A stretch of DNA of 8,267 nucleotides from an uncultured Mucilaginibacter sp. (GCA_903885865.1 CAISKH010000679.1:1-8267); one strand, 5' to 3'; counted from the stretch's first letter, positions 1-6,960 are shown. Made by a program: numbers and translations. The notes: a model not told the origin generated them from the sequence alone.

Positions 1-612
1 ATAATAACGCCCTTCGGGGCTTAAAAATTCTTTATAAGCCGCTAATGACGACATGGGTAAAGCCTGGTTTAAAATCTTATCGGTGGCCAGTATAATGTTT
101 TTGCCGCCAAAGGGGTCTTTATTTACTTCGGGTTTTTTTGAGGCGTCGGGCTCTTTAAAATCTATCGTGGCCTGCTGTTCGGCTTCGGGGTGTTGTATGC
201 CCAGGTCAATTAATAATTTTAATTTATTATCGGCGTCAGCGCGCCATATAGAAACATAATCGCCGTAAACTTTATCATCATCGTTTACACCATTTTGATA
301 AGTATAGGGGCCAGCGGTAAAAGCCAGGTCGCCGTTATAAGATATACGGGCAAATTTTGGCTGCCATTGTAACATACCCGGCTGCTTTTCAATGCTGCTG
401 TAAAAATCGGTGATCTTTACAGCTTTCGGTTTAAACACTATACCTTCCGGATCGGCAACATTTAAAAATGCGTCTTTTATGCCTTTACGTGCAACTAATT
501 TGTTAAAGTTATCCTCGGCGCTAATTACTTTACTGACGGTGGCAGGCACCTGGGCTGCAGCCAACGCGGCACAACTTATAAGCGTAATAACAGTTAGTGC
601 GATTTTTTTCAT
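1..612 (-). CDS. Secreted DUF4440/NTF2-like (SnoaL-like) protein, 3' end cut off by the window
   Basis: The open frame from the ATG at 612 gives 204 residues with no stop before the window edge, so the C-terminus is missing. Residues 1-20 form an export signal: KK, then a hydrophobic core, then small residues. It could be cleaved by signal peptidase I after A18-A19-A20, before Q21. LISC at 11-14 also fits a lipobox, so a lipoprotein is possible; the hydrophobic core before C14 is short. Residues about 30-135 resemble a DUF4440/NTF2-like fold: AEDNFNKLVARKGIKDAFL near 32-50, GIVFKP at 57-62, LQWQPKFARIS at 81-91, and GDLAFTAGPYTY at 94-105. From about 175 a second, shorter match begins (ILATDKILNQAL, then AAYKEFLSPEGRYY), suggesting two tandem domains. 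The biochemical role is unknown; NTF2-like folds cover enzymes and ligand binders. The protein probably acts in the periplasm or at the envelope. It lies 102 bases downstream of cysS in the same orientation, and no shared function is evident. Confidence 0.82.
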   Translation of the reverse strand, partial: MKKIALTVITLISCAALAAAQVPATVSKVISAEDNFNKLVARKGIKDAFLNVADPEGIVFKPKAVKITDFYSSIEKQPGMLQWQPKFARISYNGDLAFTAGPYTYQNGVNDDDKVYGDYVSIWRADADNKLKLLIDLGIQHPEAEQQATIDFKEPDASKKPEVNKDPFGGKNIILATDKILNQALPMSSLAAYKEFLSPEGRYY

Positions 613-656
613 TTTGATATATTTAGGGCAATTTAATAATTAATTCCACTCAGCAA

Positions 657-674
657 ACCCGGTCCGGATCAGGT
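657..674. repeat. 18-base near-perfect palindrome between cysS and the DUF4440 gene
   Basis: ACCCGGTCCGGATCAGGT reads almost the same on both strands. Seven of nine base pairs match around the central TCCGGA. The other two positions are a C/A mismatch and a G/T wobble in RNA. It lies 45 bases before the downstream start codon at 612 and 40 bases after the cysS stop. A T-rich tract (681-693) follows on the plus strand, but no plus-strand gene enters here. It could be a dimeric regulator's operator or a small RNA hairpin; the sequence does not decide. Confidence 0.4.
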
Positions 675-714
675 ATCTGCTTTTATTTTTTTTGATTTAA
701 CGTTAATTATACCA

Positions 715-2178
715 TTAAATTTTACTCCAGTTAGTACCTTCTTTACTATCCTTTAACTGGAAGCCTATTTTTTGCAACCCGTCCCTTATTTTATCTGATG
801 TTGCATAATCCTGGTTGCTTTTCGCTTCGTTGCGTAGTTTGACTATAAGGTCAAGTATTTTCGGCAGGTCATCATTGGCGGCCTGCTCATTTTTCAATCC
901 CAAAATAGCAAACACAAATGTATCTATCGTGGTTTTTAAAAGCTGCAAATTGGCCGCGTTTATTTTTAATTTCCCGTCGTGTACAGAATTTATAATGCGT
1001 GCCGCTTCAAATAGTTCGGCAATTAGTACCGGGCTGTTAAAATCATCATTCATGGCATCATAGCAGCGTTGCATTAGGGGCGCTATATCAACTTCGGTGC
1101 TATCGGCTGTTTTTAACGTATCTAACAAATTAACCGCATTCATCAAACGCTTGAACCCTTTTTCGGAAGCCTCCATAGCTTCATTGCCAAAATCAAGTGT
1201 ACTGCGGTAATGTGCCTGTAGCATAAAAAATTTCACGGTCATGGGGCTGTAGGCCTTATCTAACAGCGAATGTTCGCCGGTAAAAAGTTCATGGGGCAAA
1301 AAGCTGTTACCTAATGATTTCGACATTTTTTGGCCGTTAACTGTAAGCATATTGGTATGTATCCAGTAGGTGGCCGGGTTTTTACCGCAGCAGGCAACAT
1401 TTTGGGCTATCTCGTTGGTATGGTGGGTAGGCATGAGGTCAATACCGCCGCCATGAATATCAAATTGAGCGCCCAGGTACTTATGGCTCATAGCCGAACA
1501 TTCCAGGTGCCAGCCCGGGAAGCCAATGCTCCAGGGTGATGGCCATTTCATTAAATGTTCGGGTTTGGCTTTTATCCATAAGGCAAAATCCAGTTTGCCG
1601 CGCTTTTCATCCTGCCCGCCCAGGTTGCGGGTATTGTTTAGCATATCGGCCAAATTGCGCCCGTTAAGTATGCCGTAATCCTGTGTTTTGTTATATTTTT
1701 CAACATCAAAATATACGGTGCCGTTTACTTCGTAGGCATATCCTTTTTCCAATATGGCTTGTACTAATTCTATCTGCTCAATAATATGCCCGGTGGCGGC
1801 AGGTTCAATACTTGGCGGCCGCGTATTCAACAGTTGCAATACCTCATGAAAGCCAACGGTGTACTTTTGTACAATTTCCATAGGTTCCAACTGGGTTATT
1901 TTTGCTTTTTTTGATATCTTGTCTTCCCCCTCGTCGCCGCCCTCGCCTTCCAAATGCCCCGCATCGGTAATATTGCGCACGTAACGCACTTTATACCCGA
2001 TATGGGTAAGATACCTGAAAATTAAATCGAATGAAATATAAGTGCGGCAATTGCCCAGGTGCACATCGCTGTAAACCGTGGGGCCGCATACATACATGCC
2101 CACATGGGGCGCGTTAAGGGGTTTAAATTCTTCTTTTTTGCGTACTAAAGTATTGTAAACAAATAAATTTTGTTTCAT
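715..2178 (-). CDS. cysS: Cysteinyl-tRNA synthetase
   Basis: This is the class I aminoacyl-tRNA synthetase that activates cysteine with ATP and loads it onto tRNA-Cys in the cytoplasm. At 487 residues it has about the usual length for a bacterial CysRS. The HIGH signature is HLGN at 40-43, following the typical YVCGPTVY at 29-36. The KMSKS signature is exact at 284-288, followed by LGN. The four zinc ligands that select cysteine are present: C31, C227 (in GWHLECSAM), H252 and E256 (in HHTNE). The GGGIDL stretch at 243-248 is also typical. After TDAGHLEG (71-78) there is an acidic, glycine-rich segment (EGGDEGED) before KISKKA, longer than the short form in Escherichia coli; this looks like a lineage variant, not damage. 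The anticodon-binding helical domain fills residues from about 350 on. The ATG at 2178 is right because LFVYNTL, conserved in the family, lies just after it and the next Met is M28. It appears to have its own promoter. Confidence 0.98.
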   Translation of the reverse strand: MKQNLFVYNTLVRKKEEFKPLNAPHVGMYVCGPTVYSDVHLGNCRTYISFDLIFRYLTHIGYKVRYVRNITDAGHLEGEGGDEGEDKISKKAKITQLEPMEIVQKYTVGFHEVLQLLNTRPPSIEPAATGHIIEQIELVQAILEKGYAYEVNGTVYFDVEKYNKTQDYGILNGRNLADMLNNTRNLGGQDEKRGKLDFALWIKAKPEHLMKWPSPWSIGFPGWHLECSAMSHKYLGAQFDIHGGGIDLMPTHHTNEIAQNVACCGKNPATYWIHTNMLTVNGQKMSKSLGNSFLPHELFTGEHSLLDKAYSPMTVKFFMLQAHYRSTLDFGNEAMEASEKGFKRLMNAVNLLDTLKTADSTEVDIAPLMQRCYDAMNDDFNSPVLIAELFEAARIINSVHDGKLKINAANLQLLKTTIDTFVFAILGLKNEQAANDDLPKILDLIVKLRNEAKSNQDYATSDKIRDGLQKIGFQLKDSKEGTNWSKI

Positions 2179-2183
2179 GGGCG

Positions 2184-2191
2184 CAAACTTA
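2184..2191 (-). promoter_or_regulatory. Bacteroidota-type -7 box TAAGTTTG immediately before cysS
   Basis: On the minus strand TAAGTTTG matches the Bacteroidota -7 consensus TAnnTTTG at every defined base. Only CGCCC separates it from the cysS ATG, so transcription would start at or within a few bases of the start codon, giving a leaderless or nearly leaderless message. No TTG or TTTG appears about 19 bases upstream, so the -33 element is poor or absent. The call rests on the -7 box alone. Confidence 0.5.
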
Positions 2192-2210
2192 CGATTTTGG
2201 TGTGTATTAA

Positions 2211-2284
2211 GTTATTGGGTGTATTGAGTTATTTTTTTAACAGGATAGAAATTTATCATAACCATTAACTCAATGACCAATAAC
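2211..2284. repeat. Spaced ATTG-rich inverted repeat between the EEP gene and cysS
   Basis: The left arm GTTATTGGGTGTATTGAGTT (2211-2230) and the right arm AACTCAATGACCAATAAC (2267-2284) are inverted copies. Two 8-bp stems, GTTATTGG/CCAATAAC and ATTGAGTT/AACTCAAT, are separated by a small internal loop (4 versus 2 bases) and enclose 36 unpaired bases. The left arm also holds a direct repeat, AGTTATT, at 2210-2216 and 2227-2233. Neither strand has the GC-rich stem and T-run of a classical intrinsic terminator. It lies in the only gap between the mutL-to-EEP operon and cysS, so it could end or process that transcript, or be one copy of a dispersed intergenic repeat. Confidence 0.6.
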
Positions 2285-2292
2285 CACCCCCT

Positions 2293-3402
2293 TCATCTCA
2301 ACACCACATCCACATACACCGGGTAATGGTCTGATAGTTTTTTTTCTATGATATGATAATTTTCTACATCGAATTTTTTATCTGTCATCACATAATCTAT
2401 TTGGTAATTAGGGAAGTTGCCATTATAGGTGCGCCCCAAACCGAAGCCTTTTTCACGAAAAGCATTTTTAAGCCCTTTTGCCATTTGGTTAACCGCGTAT
2501 GACGTGGGAGTATCATTAAAATCGCCCGATATAATATAAGGGTAAGGGCATTGCCGGGCGTGTTCTTTTACCTTAGCTACCTGTTCGCTACGTTTTAAAA
2601 AGGCCCGTTTTAACTTGCTGCCTAAACGCATGCTGGAAGCCAGGTCGGCCTTGCCGCTTTTTGATACCGTATCAACATATCTGTAATCTTCCGGATCAAA
2701 TTTTATGGATTGTAAATGCACGCTATAGAACCTGAAAGGGTGGCCGTTTTTTTGCACATCAATATATAAACACTGATTACCGCTTTGACGGATGGTGGAT
2801 AAGCGTATAAACCCTTTTGACAAAATAGGGAATTTAGAAAAAATAGCCATCCCAAGGGCTTCACCCTTGTTGGTCTCCAATTGTTCAAAATAGCAATTGG
2901 AGGCCCCGGTGATACTTTTTATCGAATCGGTCATATCATATTGCCCCCTATTGCGTGTATAATATTCCTGGAACCCGATAATATCCGGATGCGCGTCTCC
3001 TATAATCGCCAATATTTCATGTTTGGTAGATATGTCCTTATTGGCGCCATATTTTTTAAAACTATGCACGTTATAGGTCATTAGACGCACCTTATTTGAA
3101 TCGGGGGCAATGCCTGCATGGGCGGGTAAAGCAAACCCGATATTATTAAGCAATATATTCCACCCTATACCAATACCAATTACGGGTAGCAATACCCAGG
3201 CGCTTTTACGCATCAACCAATACACGATCATCAGCACGTTGGATAATAATAACACGGGGTATGCCAATCCGAAAAAAGCCACAAGCCAGAATTTTTGCGG
3301 ATCGGTAATGGGGGCAAGATAGCTGATAAGCAGGGCCGCGCATAAACCATAGTTTATCCACAAAAACAACCTATCAATAAAAGGTAATTTTTTAGCCTTC
3401 AT
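2293..3402 (-). CDS. Membrane-anchored endonuclease/exonuclease/phosphatase (EEP) family protein
   Basis: The protein has 369 residues. About three hydrophobic helices at the N-terminus (near 12-30, 38-63 and 68-92) should hold it in the inner membrane. A complete EEP (DNase I-like) domain fills residues 104-369. The expected metal and catalytic residues are all visible: N111 in MTYNVHS, E146 in IIGFQE, H229 in YSVHLQS, D294 and N296 in SGDFNDTP, D336 in QIDYV, and the D358-H359 pair in SDHYPV. An active phosphoesterase that cleaves a phosphodiester or phosphomonoester bond is therefore likely. The substrate (nucleic acid, phosphoinositide-like lipid or sugar phosphate) cannot be told. Orientation is uncertain too: the domain could face the periplasm or the cytoplasm. 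Its ATG overlaps the stop of the upstream rhomboid as ATGA (3399-3402), a sign of translational coupling, and it is the last gene of the mutL-rhomboid-rhomboid cluster. Confidence 0.93.
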   Translation of the reverse strand: MKAKKLPFIDRLFLWINYGLCAALLISYLAPITDPQKFWLVAFFGLAYPVLLLSNVLMIVYWLMRKSAWVLLPVIGIGIGWNILLNNIGFALPAHAGIAPDSNKVRLMTYNVHSFKKYGANKDISTKHEILAIIGDAHPDIIGFQEYYTRNRGQYDMTDSIKSITGASNCYFEQLETNKGEALGMAIFSKFPILSKGFIRLSTIRQSGNQCLYIDVQKNGHPFRFYSVHLQSIKFDPEDYRYVDTVSKSGKADLASSMRLGSKLKRAFLKRSEQVAKVKEHARQCPYPYIISGDFNDTPTSYAVNQMAKGLKNAFREKGFGLGRTYNGNFPNYQIDYVMTDKKFDVENYHIIEKKLSDHYPVYVDVVLR

Positions 3403-4259
3403 TTGTTGCTGGCGCGAAATAATATTTCTTTTTCCTGCTTGCTCAGGCTCTCATAGCCGTTTTTTGAAATTTTATCTAATATACGGTCAATTTCGTCCTG
3501 CCGGGGGGTTTCTGCCGAACTTTTGCCTTGATTGTTTGCTACTACTTTAAGTTTGCGCCTCGATTTAAACAGGCCGCTCATGGCGCCTACCATGTCGCGC
3601 CCGCGTTGCAATTGCTTTACATAAATAAAGCCGAACAGGGCCCCGCCGATATGGGATATTTCGCCGCCCGCGTTAGGGCCGGTTACTCCTAAAAAATCTA
3701 TTACCAGGAACACCAGTACCAGCCATTTTAACTTTACAGGGCCTATAAACATAAAAACGATGGTATAATCGGGCGCTATGGTCGCGGCCGCTACGATTAT
3801 GGCCATTACCGCCGCCGATGCCCCTACCGCCGAACTTACCAGCACCGCGCCACTTTGAGTAAACGCCGGGAATATATTGTAGCTGGCAACATATAAAAAC
3901 GCGCCGGCTAACCCGCCCAATAAATACAAGCCTACGGTACGTTTTTCGCCTAAAAATTCTTCAAATATTTGCCCCATCCAGTATAGCCACAGCATATTGA
4001 ACAGGATATGAAAAAAACCGCTATGCATAAACATATAGGTGATGGGCGTCCAGAAACGGGTTAGCAGCTTAGGCAGGTACGAGGGCAGCGAAAGATAATC
4101 ATAACTAAGAGTGTCTATCAGATCGCTCCGGAACATCAACTTTTCAAGCTCACCGGGAATATTTATAGCTAAAAAAACAATAACATTGATGCCGATAAGC
4201 AGGTATAACTTACTGCCTGACCGGAACATTTTATAATATATGTTTTCTAAAAACGTCAT
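3399..4259 (-). CDS. Rhomboid family intramembrane serine protease with C-terminal cytoplasmic extension
   Basis: This is an intramembrane serine protease that would cut transmembrane substrates inside the inner membrane. The 286 residues contain a six-helix rhomboid core (about 18-215). The helix 2 signature is HSGFFHILFN (H79, H84, N88). The nucleophile is S148 in GASA (146-149), and the catalytic partner is H203 in ISHIGG. Canonical rhomboids have GxSG, so alanine at 149 after the serine is a small departure; the dyad itself is intact. The tail from about 216 is basic and soluble. It ends in a short predicted helical module (DEIDRILDKISKNGYESLSK, 255-274, then QEKEILFRAS) that I recognise as a C-terminal region common in Bacteroidota rhomboids, probably the one catalogued as DUF6576. 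The gene starts 19 bases after the first rhomboid's stop, with a weak AAAAAGG ahead of the ATG, and overlaps the EEP gene by four bases. The substrate is unknown. Confidence 0.95.
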   Translation of the reverse strand: MTFLENIYYKMFRSGSKLYLLIGINVIVFLAINIPGELEKLMFRSDLIDTLSYDYLSLPSYLPKLLTRFWTPITYMFMHSGFFHILFNMLWLYWMGQIFEEFLGEKRTVGLYLLGGLAGAFLYVASYNIFPAFTQSGAVLVSSAVGASAAVMAIIVAAATIAPDYTIVFMFIGPVKLKWLVLVFLVIDFLGVTGPNAGGEISHIGGALFGFIYVKQLQRGRDMVGAMSGLFKSRRKLKVVANNQGKSSAETPRQDEIDRILDKISKNGYESLSKQEKEILFRASNK

Positions 4260-4278
4260 GTTGCCTTTTTGTATGCGT

Positions 4279-4992
4279 TTAACTTCGAAAATCTCTGGGC
4301 CCCTGTAAGTGCCATGCTTTTACAAATATAAAACCTAATAAGGCGCCGCCGAGGTGCGCAAAATGCGCCACATTATCGCCGCCGAACTGCCCGATGCCTA
4401 AAGATAACTCGATCAATATGTAAACCGGGATAATATATTTGGCCTTGACGGGCACCGGGATAAACATTATCATTAATTCGACATTGGGATAAAGCATACC
4501 AAAAGCTATCAGTACCCCAAATATGGCGCCCGAAGCGCCCACCATAGGTGCGGTATATATGGCTTGCAGTTTTGCTATAACAGCCGGGTCGTTACTGGCA
4601 TAATTTAAAGGTATGGTAACACCCCCTGTTACGGCATGAACCTCTATGGCCTGCACCAACATTTGTAAGCCGATGGCCCCCAGCCCACAAATAAAATAAA
4701 AGGCCAGGAAACGCCTCGAATCCATTATATATTCGACAGCGGGGCCAAACATGAACAAAACAAACATGTTCATAAAAATGTGAAACCAGCCCCCATGTAT
4801 AAACATATGCGTAATTACTTGCCAGGGCCTGAATAATGGCGAATCAAAGTAATACACGCCAAAATACTCGGCCACAGGGTCGCTGTTACCGGCAAAACCA
4901 TGGCTGTAAAACAGGGAGGGCAGGAAGCATATAATATTTATAATAACAAGGTTTTTTACAACCGGTGATAGATTAGCGAAAGGAGATTGCAT
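4279..4992 (-). CDS. Rhomboid family intramembrane serine protease
   Basis: This is a compact 237-residue intramembrane protease of the inner membrane, essentially only the six-helix catalytic core with very short ends. The helix 2 motif is HGGWFHIFMN (H66, H71, N75). The catalytic serine is S154 in the canonical GASG (152-155), and the catalytic histidine is H213 in HFAHLGGALLGF. All the residues needed for activity are present. Between helices 3 and 4 there is a polar stretch (about 118-147) that probably forms a loop outside the membrane. It follows mutL by 29 bases and precedes a second, diverged rhomboid by 19 bases, so the two are probably made together, perhaps as an old tandem duplication followed by divergence. 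I assign no gene symbol because neither is close enough to GlpG to name. The substrate is unknown. Confidence 0.95.
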   Translation of the reverse strand: MQSPFANLSPVVKNLVIINIICFLPSLFYSHGFAGNSDPVAEYFGVYYFDSPLFRPWQVITHMFIHGGWFHIFMNMFVLFMFGPAVEYIMDSRRFLAFYFICGLGAIGLQMLVQAIEVHAVTGGVTIPLNYASNDPAVIAKLQAIYTAPMVGASGAIFGVLIAFGMLYPNVELMIMFIPVPVKAKYIIPVYILIELSLGIGQFGGDNVAHFAHLGGALLGFIFVKAWHLQGPRDFRS

Positions 4993-5021
4993 AGTTGCTT
5001 AGTATTGTTCAAGTTCTACGA

Positions 5022-6875
5022 TTATTTTTCAAACCGTTCTAATAATTCATTTAATGTAAAGGTAGTAATTACAGGCTTTCCATTCAGGCCCAAATTTGGC
5101 ATCTGGCATGCAAAAAGCTGGTCGGTTAACAGGTTCATTTCTTCGGCCGATAGTTTGGTGCCGGCTTTAATGGCCGCGTTCCGGGCTAACGACCGCGCCA
5201 GGTTATCGCGCTTATCCAGTTTTAGTATGGCGAGGTTATTTTTAAACCCTTCGAGCAGATGCTCTAATAACTCATGTTCGCCTACATTGTTCAGGTCGGC
5301 GGGTATGCCTTCAACTACAACGGTATTCTTGCCAAATTCGCGTATGTCAAAGCCGAGGGCGCGTATATCGGGCAATAATTCTTTTAACAATTCAAAATCG
5401 CTGCCGTTTAGGGTGAGCGATTGCGGGAACAAACTTTGCTGGCTTACGCCCGAATGGTTTTGCAACTGCTGCAAAAAACGTTCATACAAAATACGCTCGT
5501 GTGCGGCCTGCTGGCTGATGAGCATAAACCCCGATTTAATTTGAGATAGTATAAACCGGTTATGCACCTGGAAAAACTGCCTGTCGCTCGATTTTGCTAT
5601 TTCCTGGTCATCAACAGCAATGGTTTTTCCGCCAGGCATCTCCTGCTGATGCGTAGCCTCTCTTTTGCTGATCTCGTACAAAGTATCCCAATTTTGAGGG
5701 ATAGCTTTGTTGTGGCGCTCGCCGGTATCGCGCAAAAAAGGCAGTTCACGTTCTGTTTTTTTATCTGTAAACGGGTTAAAATCGGCATTAAAAGCAATAA
5801 CCGGCGCCACAATTTGTTCAAAAGGCTTCGGGGTTATTAAATGTTCAATGCTGTTCTCCTGGTCAAAGTCGAGGCTGGGCGTAATATTATACCGCCCCAG
5901 CGACCGTTTTACCGCCGAGCGCACAATGGCATAAATAGCTTTTTCATCCTGGTACTTAATTTCGGTTTTGGTTGGATGAACGTTTATATCAATTTTTGAG
6001 GGATCAATATCTATAAACAACACATACAACGGATAGGTATCATCAGGCAGCAACTCCTCGAAAGCAGTTAATACGGCATGGTTTAAATAGGCATCGCGTA
6101 TAAAGCGGTTGTTTACAAAAAAGAATTGCTCGCCACGGGTTTTGCGGGCAAACTCGGGCTTGCCAACAAAACCGCGCAGGTTAATAATGGTGGTATCCTC
6201 CTCAACAGGTACCAAACGCTGGTTATAATTATTACCAAACAGGTGTATAACCCGTTGCTTTAACGTGGTAGCCGGTAAATGATAAACCTCCTGCCCGTCG
6301 TGATGCAATGTAAAAAACACTTCGGGATGGGCCAGCGCCACCCGCTGAAACTCGTCAATAATATGGCGCATCTCTACCGGGTTGCTTTTTAAAAAGTTGC
6401 GGCGGGCCGGGATATTGTAAAACAGGTTTTTAACCGATATGGAAGTACCCGCATTGGCCGAGCAGGCTTCCTGCTTCAATACATCCGATGCTTCAATAAA
6501 TATTTGCGTACCCAACTCATCCTCATGGCGACGTGTTTTCAGTTCCACCTGCGCTATAGCGGCTATGGATGCCATTGCCTCGCCCCTGAAACCCATAGTG
6601 CGGATGGCAAACAGGTCCTCGGCGCGTTTTATTTTCGAGGTGGCATGGCGCTCAAAGCTCATGCGCGCGTCGGTAAGGCTCATGCCGCAGCCATTGTCAA
6701 TAACCTGTATCAATGATTTGCCGGCATCTTTTATAATCAACTGAATTTTATCGGCCCCGGCGTCAATAGCATTCTCTACCAGTTCTTTTACCGCTGATGC
6801 AGGGCGCTGCACCACCTCGCCCGCGGCGATCTGGTTTGCAACGGAGTCCGGTAAAAGCTGAATAATATCTGACAT
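5022..6875 (-). CDS. mutL: DNA mismatch repair protein MutL
   Basis: MutL links mismatch recognition by MutS to strand removal in the cytoplasm. The 617-residue protein has the full N-terminal GHKL ATPase: ELVEN at 31-35 (E31 for catalysis, N35 for Mg), DNGCGM at 60-65, the RHATSKI lid region at 76-82, GFRGEA at 95-100, and NVHPTK at 298-303 with K303. A low-conservation linker runs from about 335 to 430. The C-terminal dimerisation domain starts near 433 (QFFQVHNRFIL). It carries QSLFP at 480-484, which looks like a sliding-clamp binding motif. The endonuclease motif DQHAxxExxxxE is changed to SQQAAHERILYE (454-465), so the first aspartate and the zinc-ligand histidine are gone. The later CPHGRP-type motif reads GLNGKP (596-601), without its Cys and His. 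This MutL is thus probably not a nicking enzyme. It is the first gene of the cluster, 133 bases from a divergent gene. A weak TAnnTTTG-like box (TAATTTAG, 6920-6927) lies upstream without a clear -33. Confidence 0.97.
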   Translation of the reverse strand: MSDIIQLLPDSVANQIAAGEVVQRPASAVKELVENAIDAGADKIQLIIKDAGKSLIQVIDNGCGMSLTDARMSFERHATSKIKRAEDLFAIRTMGFRGEAMASIAAIAQVELKTRRHEDELGTQIFIEASDVLKQEACSANAGTSISVKNLFYNIPARRNFLKSNPVEMRHIIDEFQRVALAHPEVFFTLHHDGQEVYHLPATTLKQRVIHLFGNNYNQRLVPVEEDTTIINLRGFVGKPEFARKTRGEQFFFVNNRFIRDAYLNHAVLTAFEELLPDDTYPLYVLFIDIDPSKIDINVHPTKTEIKYQDEKAIYAIVRSAVKRSLGRYNITPSLDFDQENSIEHLITPKPFEQIVAPVIAFNADFNPFTDKKTERELPFLRDTGERHNKAIPQNWDTLYEISKREATHQQEMPGGKTIAVDDQEIAKSSDRQFFQVHNRFILSQIKSGFMLISQQAAHERILYERFLQQLQNHSGVSQQSLFPQSLTLNGSDFELLKELLPDIRALGFDIREFGKNTVVVEGIPADLNNVGEHELLEHLLEGFKNNLAILKLDKRDNLARSLARNAAIKAGTKLSAEEMNLLTDQLFACQMPNLGLNGKPVITTFTLNELLERFEK

Positions 6876-6960
6876 TTAAATTTTCCCCTCTGCCGCTACA
6901 CGGCGGATCATATTCTGCGCTAAATTAATTATTTGATACCATAACTTTATGATTACATAG

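Noticed and set aside
641..680. Possible TPP riboswitch upstream of the DUF4440 gene, because the minus strand contains ACCTGATCCGG, as in the 3' half of the thi box.
   Set aside because: The 5' half, with the CTGAGA motif in the correct order, is absent (the only CTGAG lies downstream of it), and the gene has no thiamine link.
2211..2284. Intrinsic terminator for the mutL-to-EEP operon.
   Set aside because: The stem is AT-rich, has a 36-base loop and is not followed by a U-tract in the operon's direction, so it is reported only as an inverted repeat.
4987..5544. A 185-codon plus-strand open frame opposite the 3' part of mutL.
   Set aside because: The opposite frame is a full, motif-rich MutL. 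The plus-strand translation is rich in Ser, Cys, Asn and Arg with no recognisable domain, so it is a shadow frame.
6439..6744. A 101-codon plus-strand open frame opposite the MutL ATPase domain.
   Set aside because: It lies entirely antisense to the invariant GHKL motifs of MutL and has no features of its own.
6890..6906. Short GC-rich hairpin (CCGC/GCGG around TACACG) in the mutL leader, considered as a terminator or regulatory stem.
   Set aside because: The stem is only four base pairs with no T-run on either strand, which is easily expected by chance.
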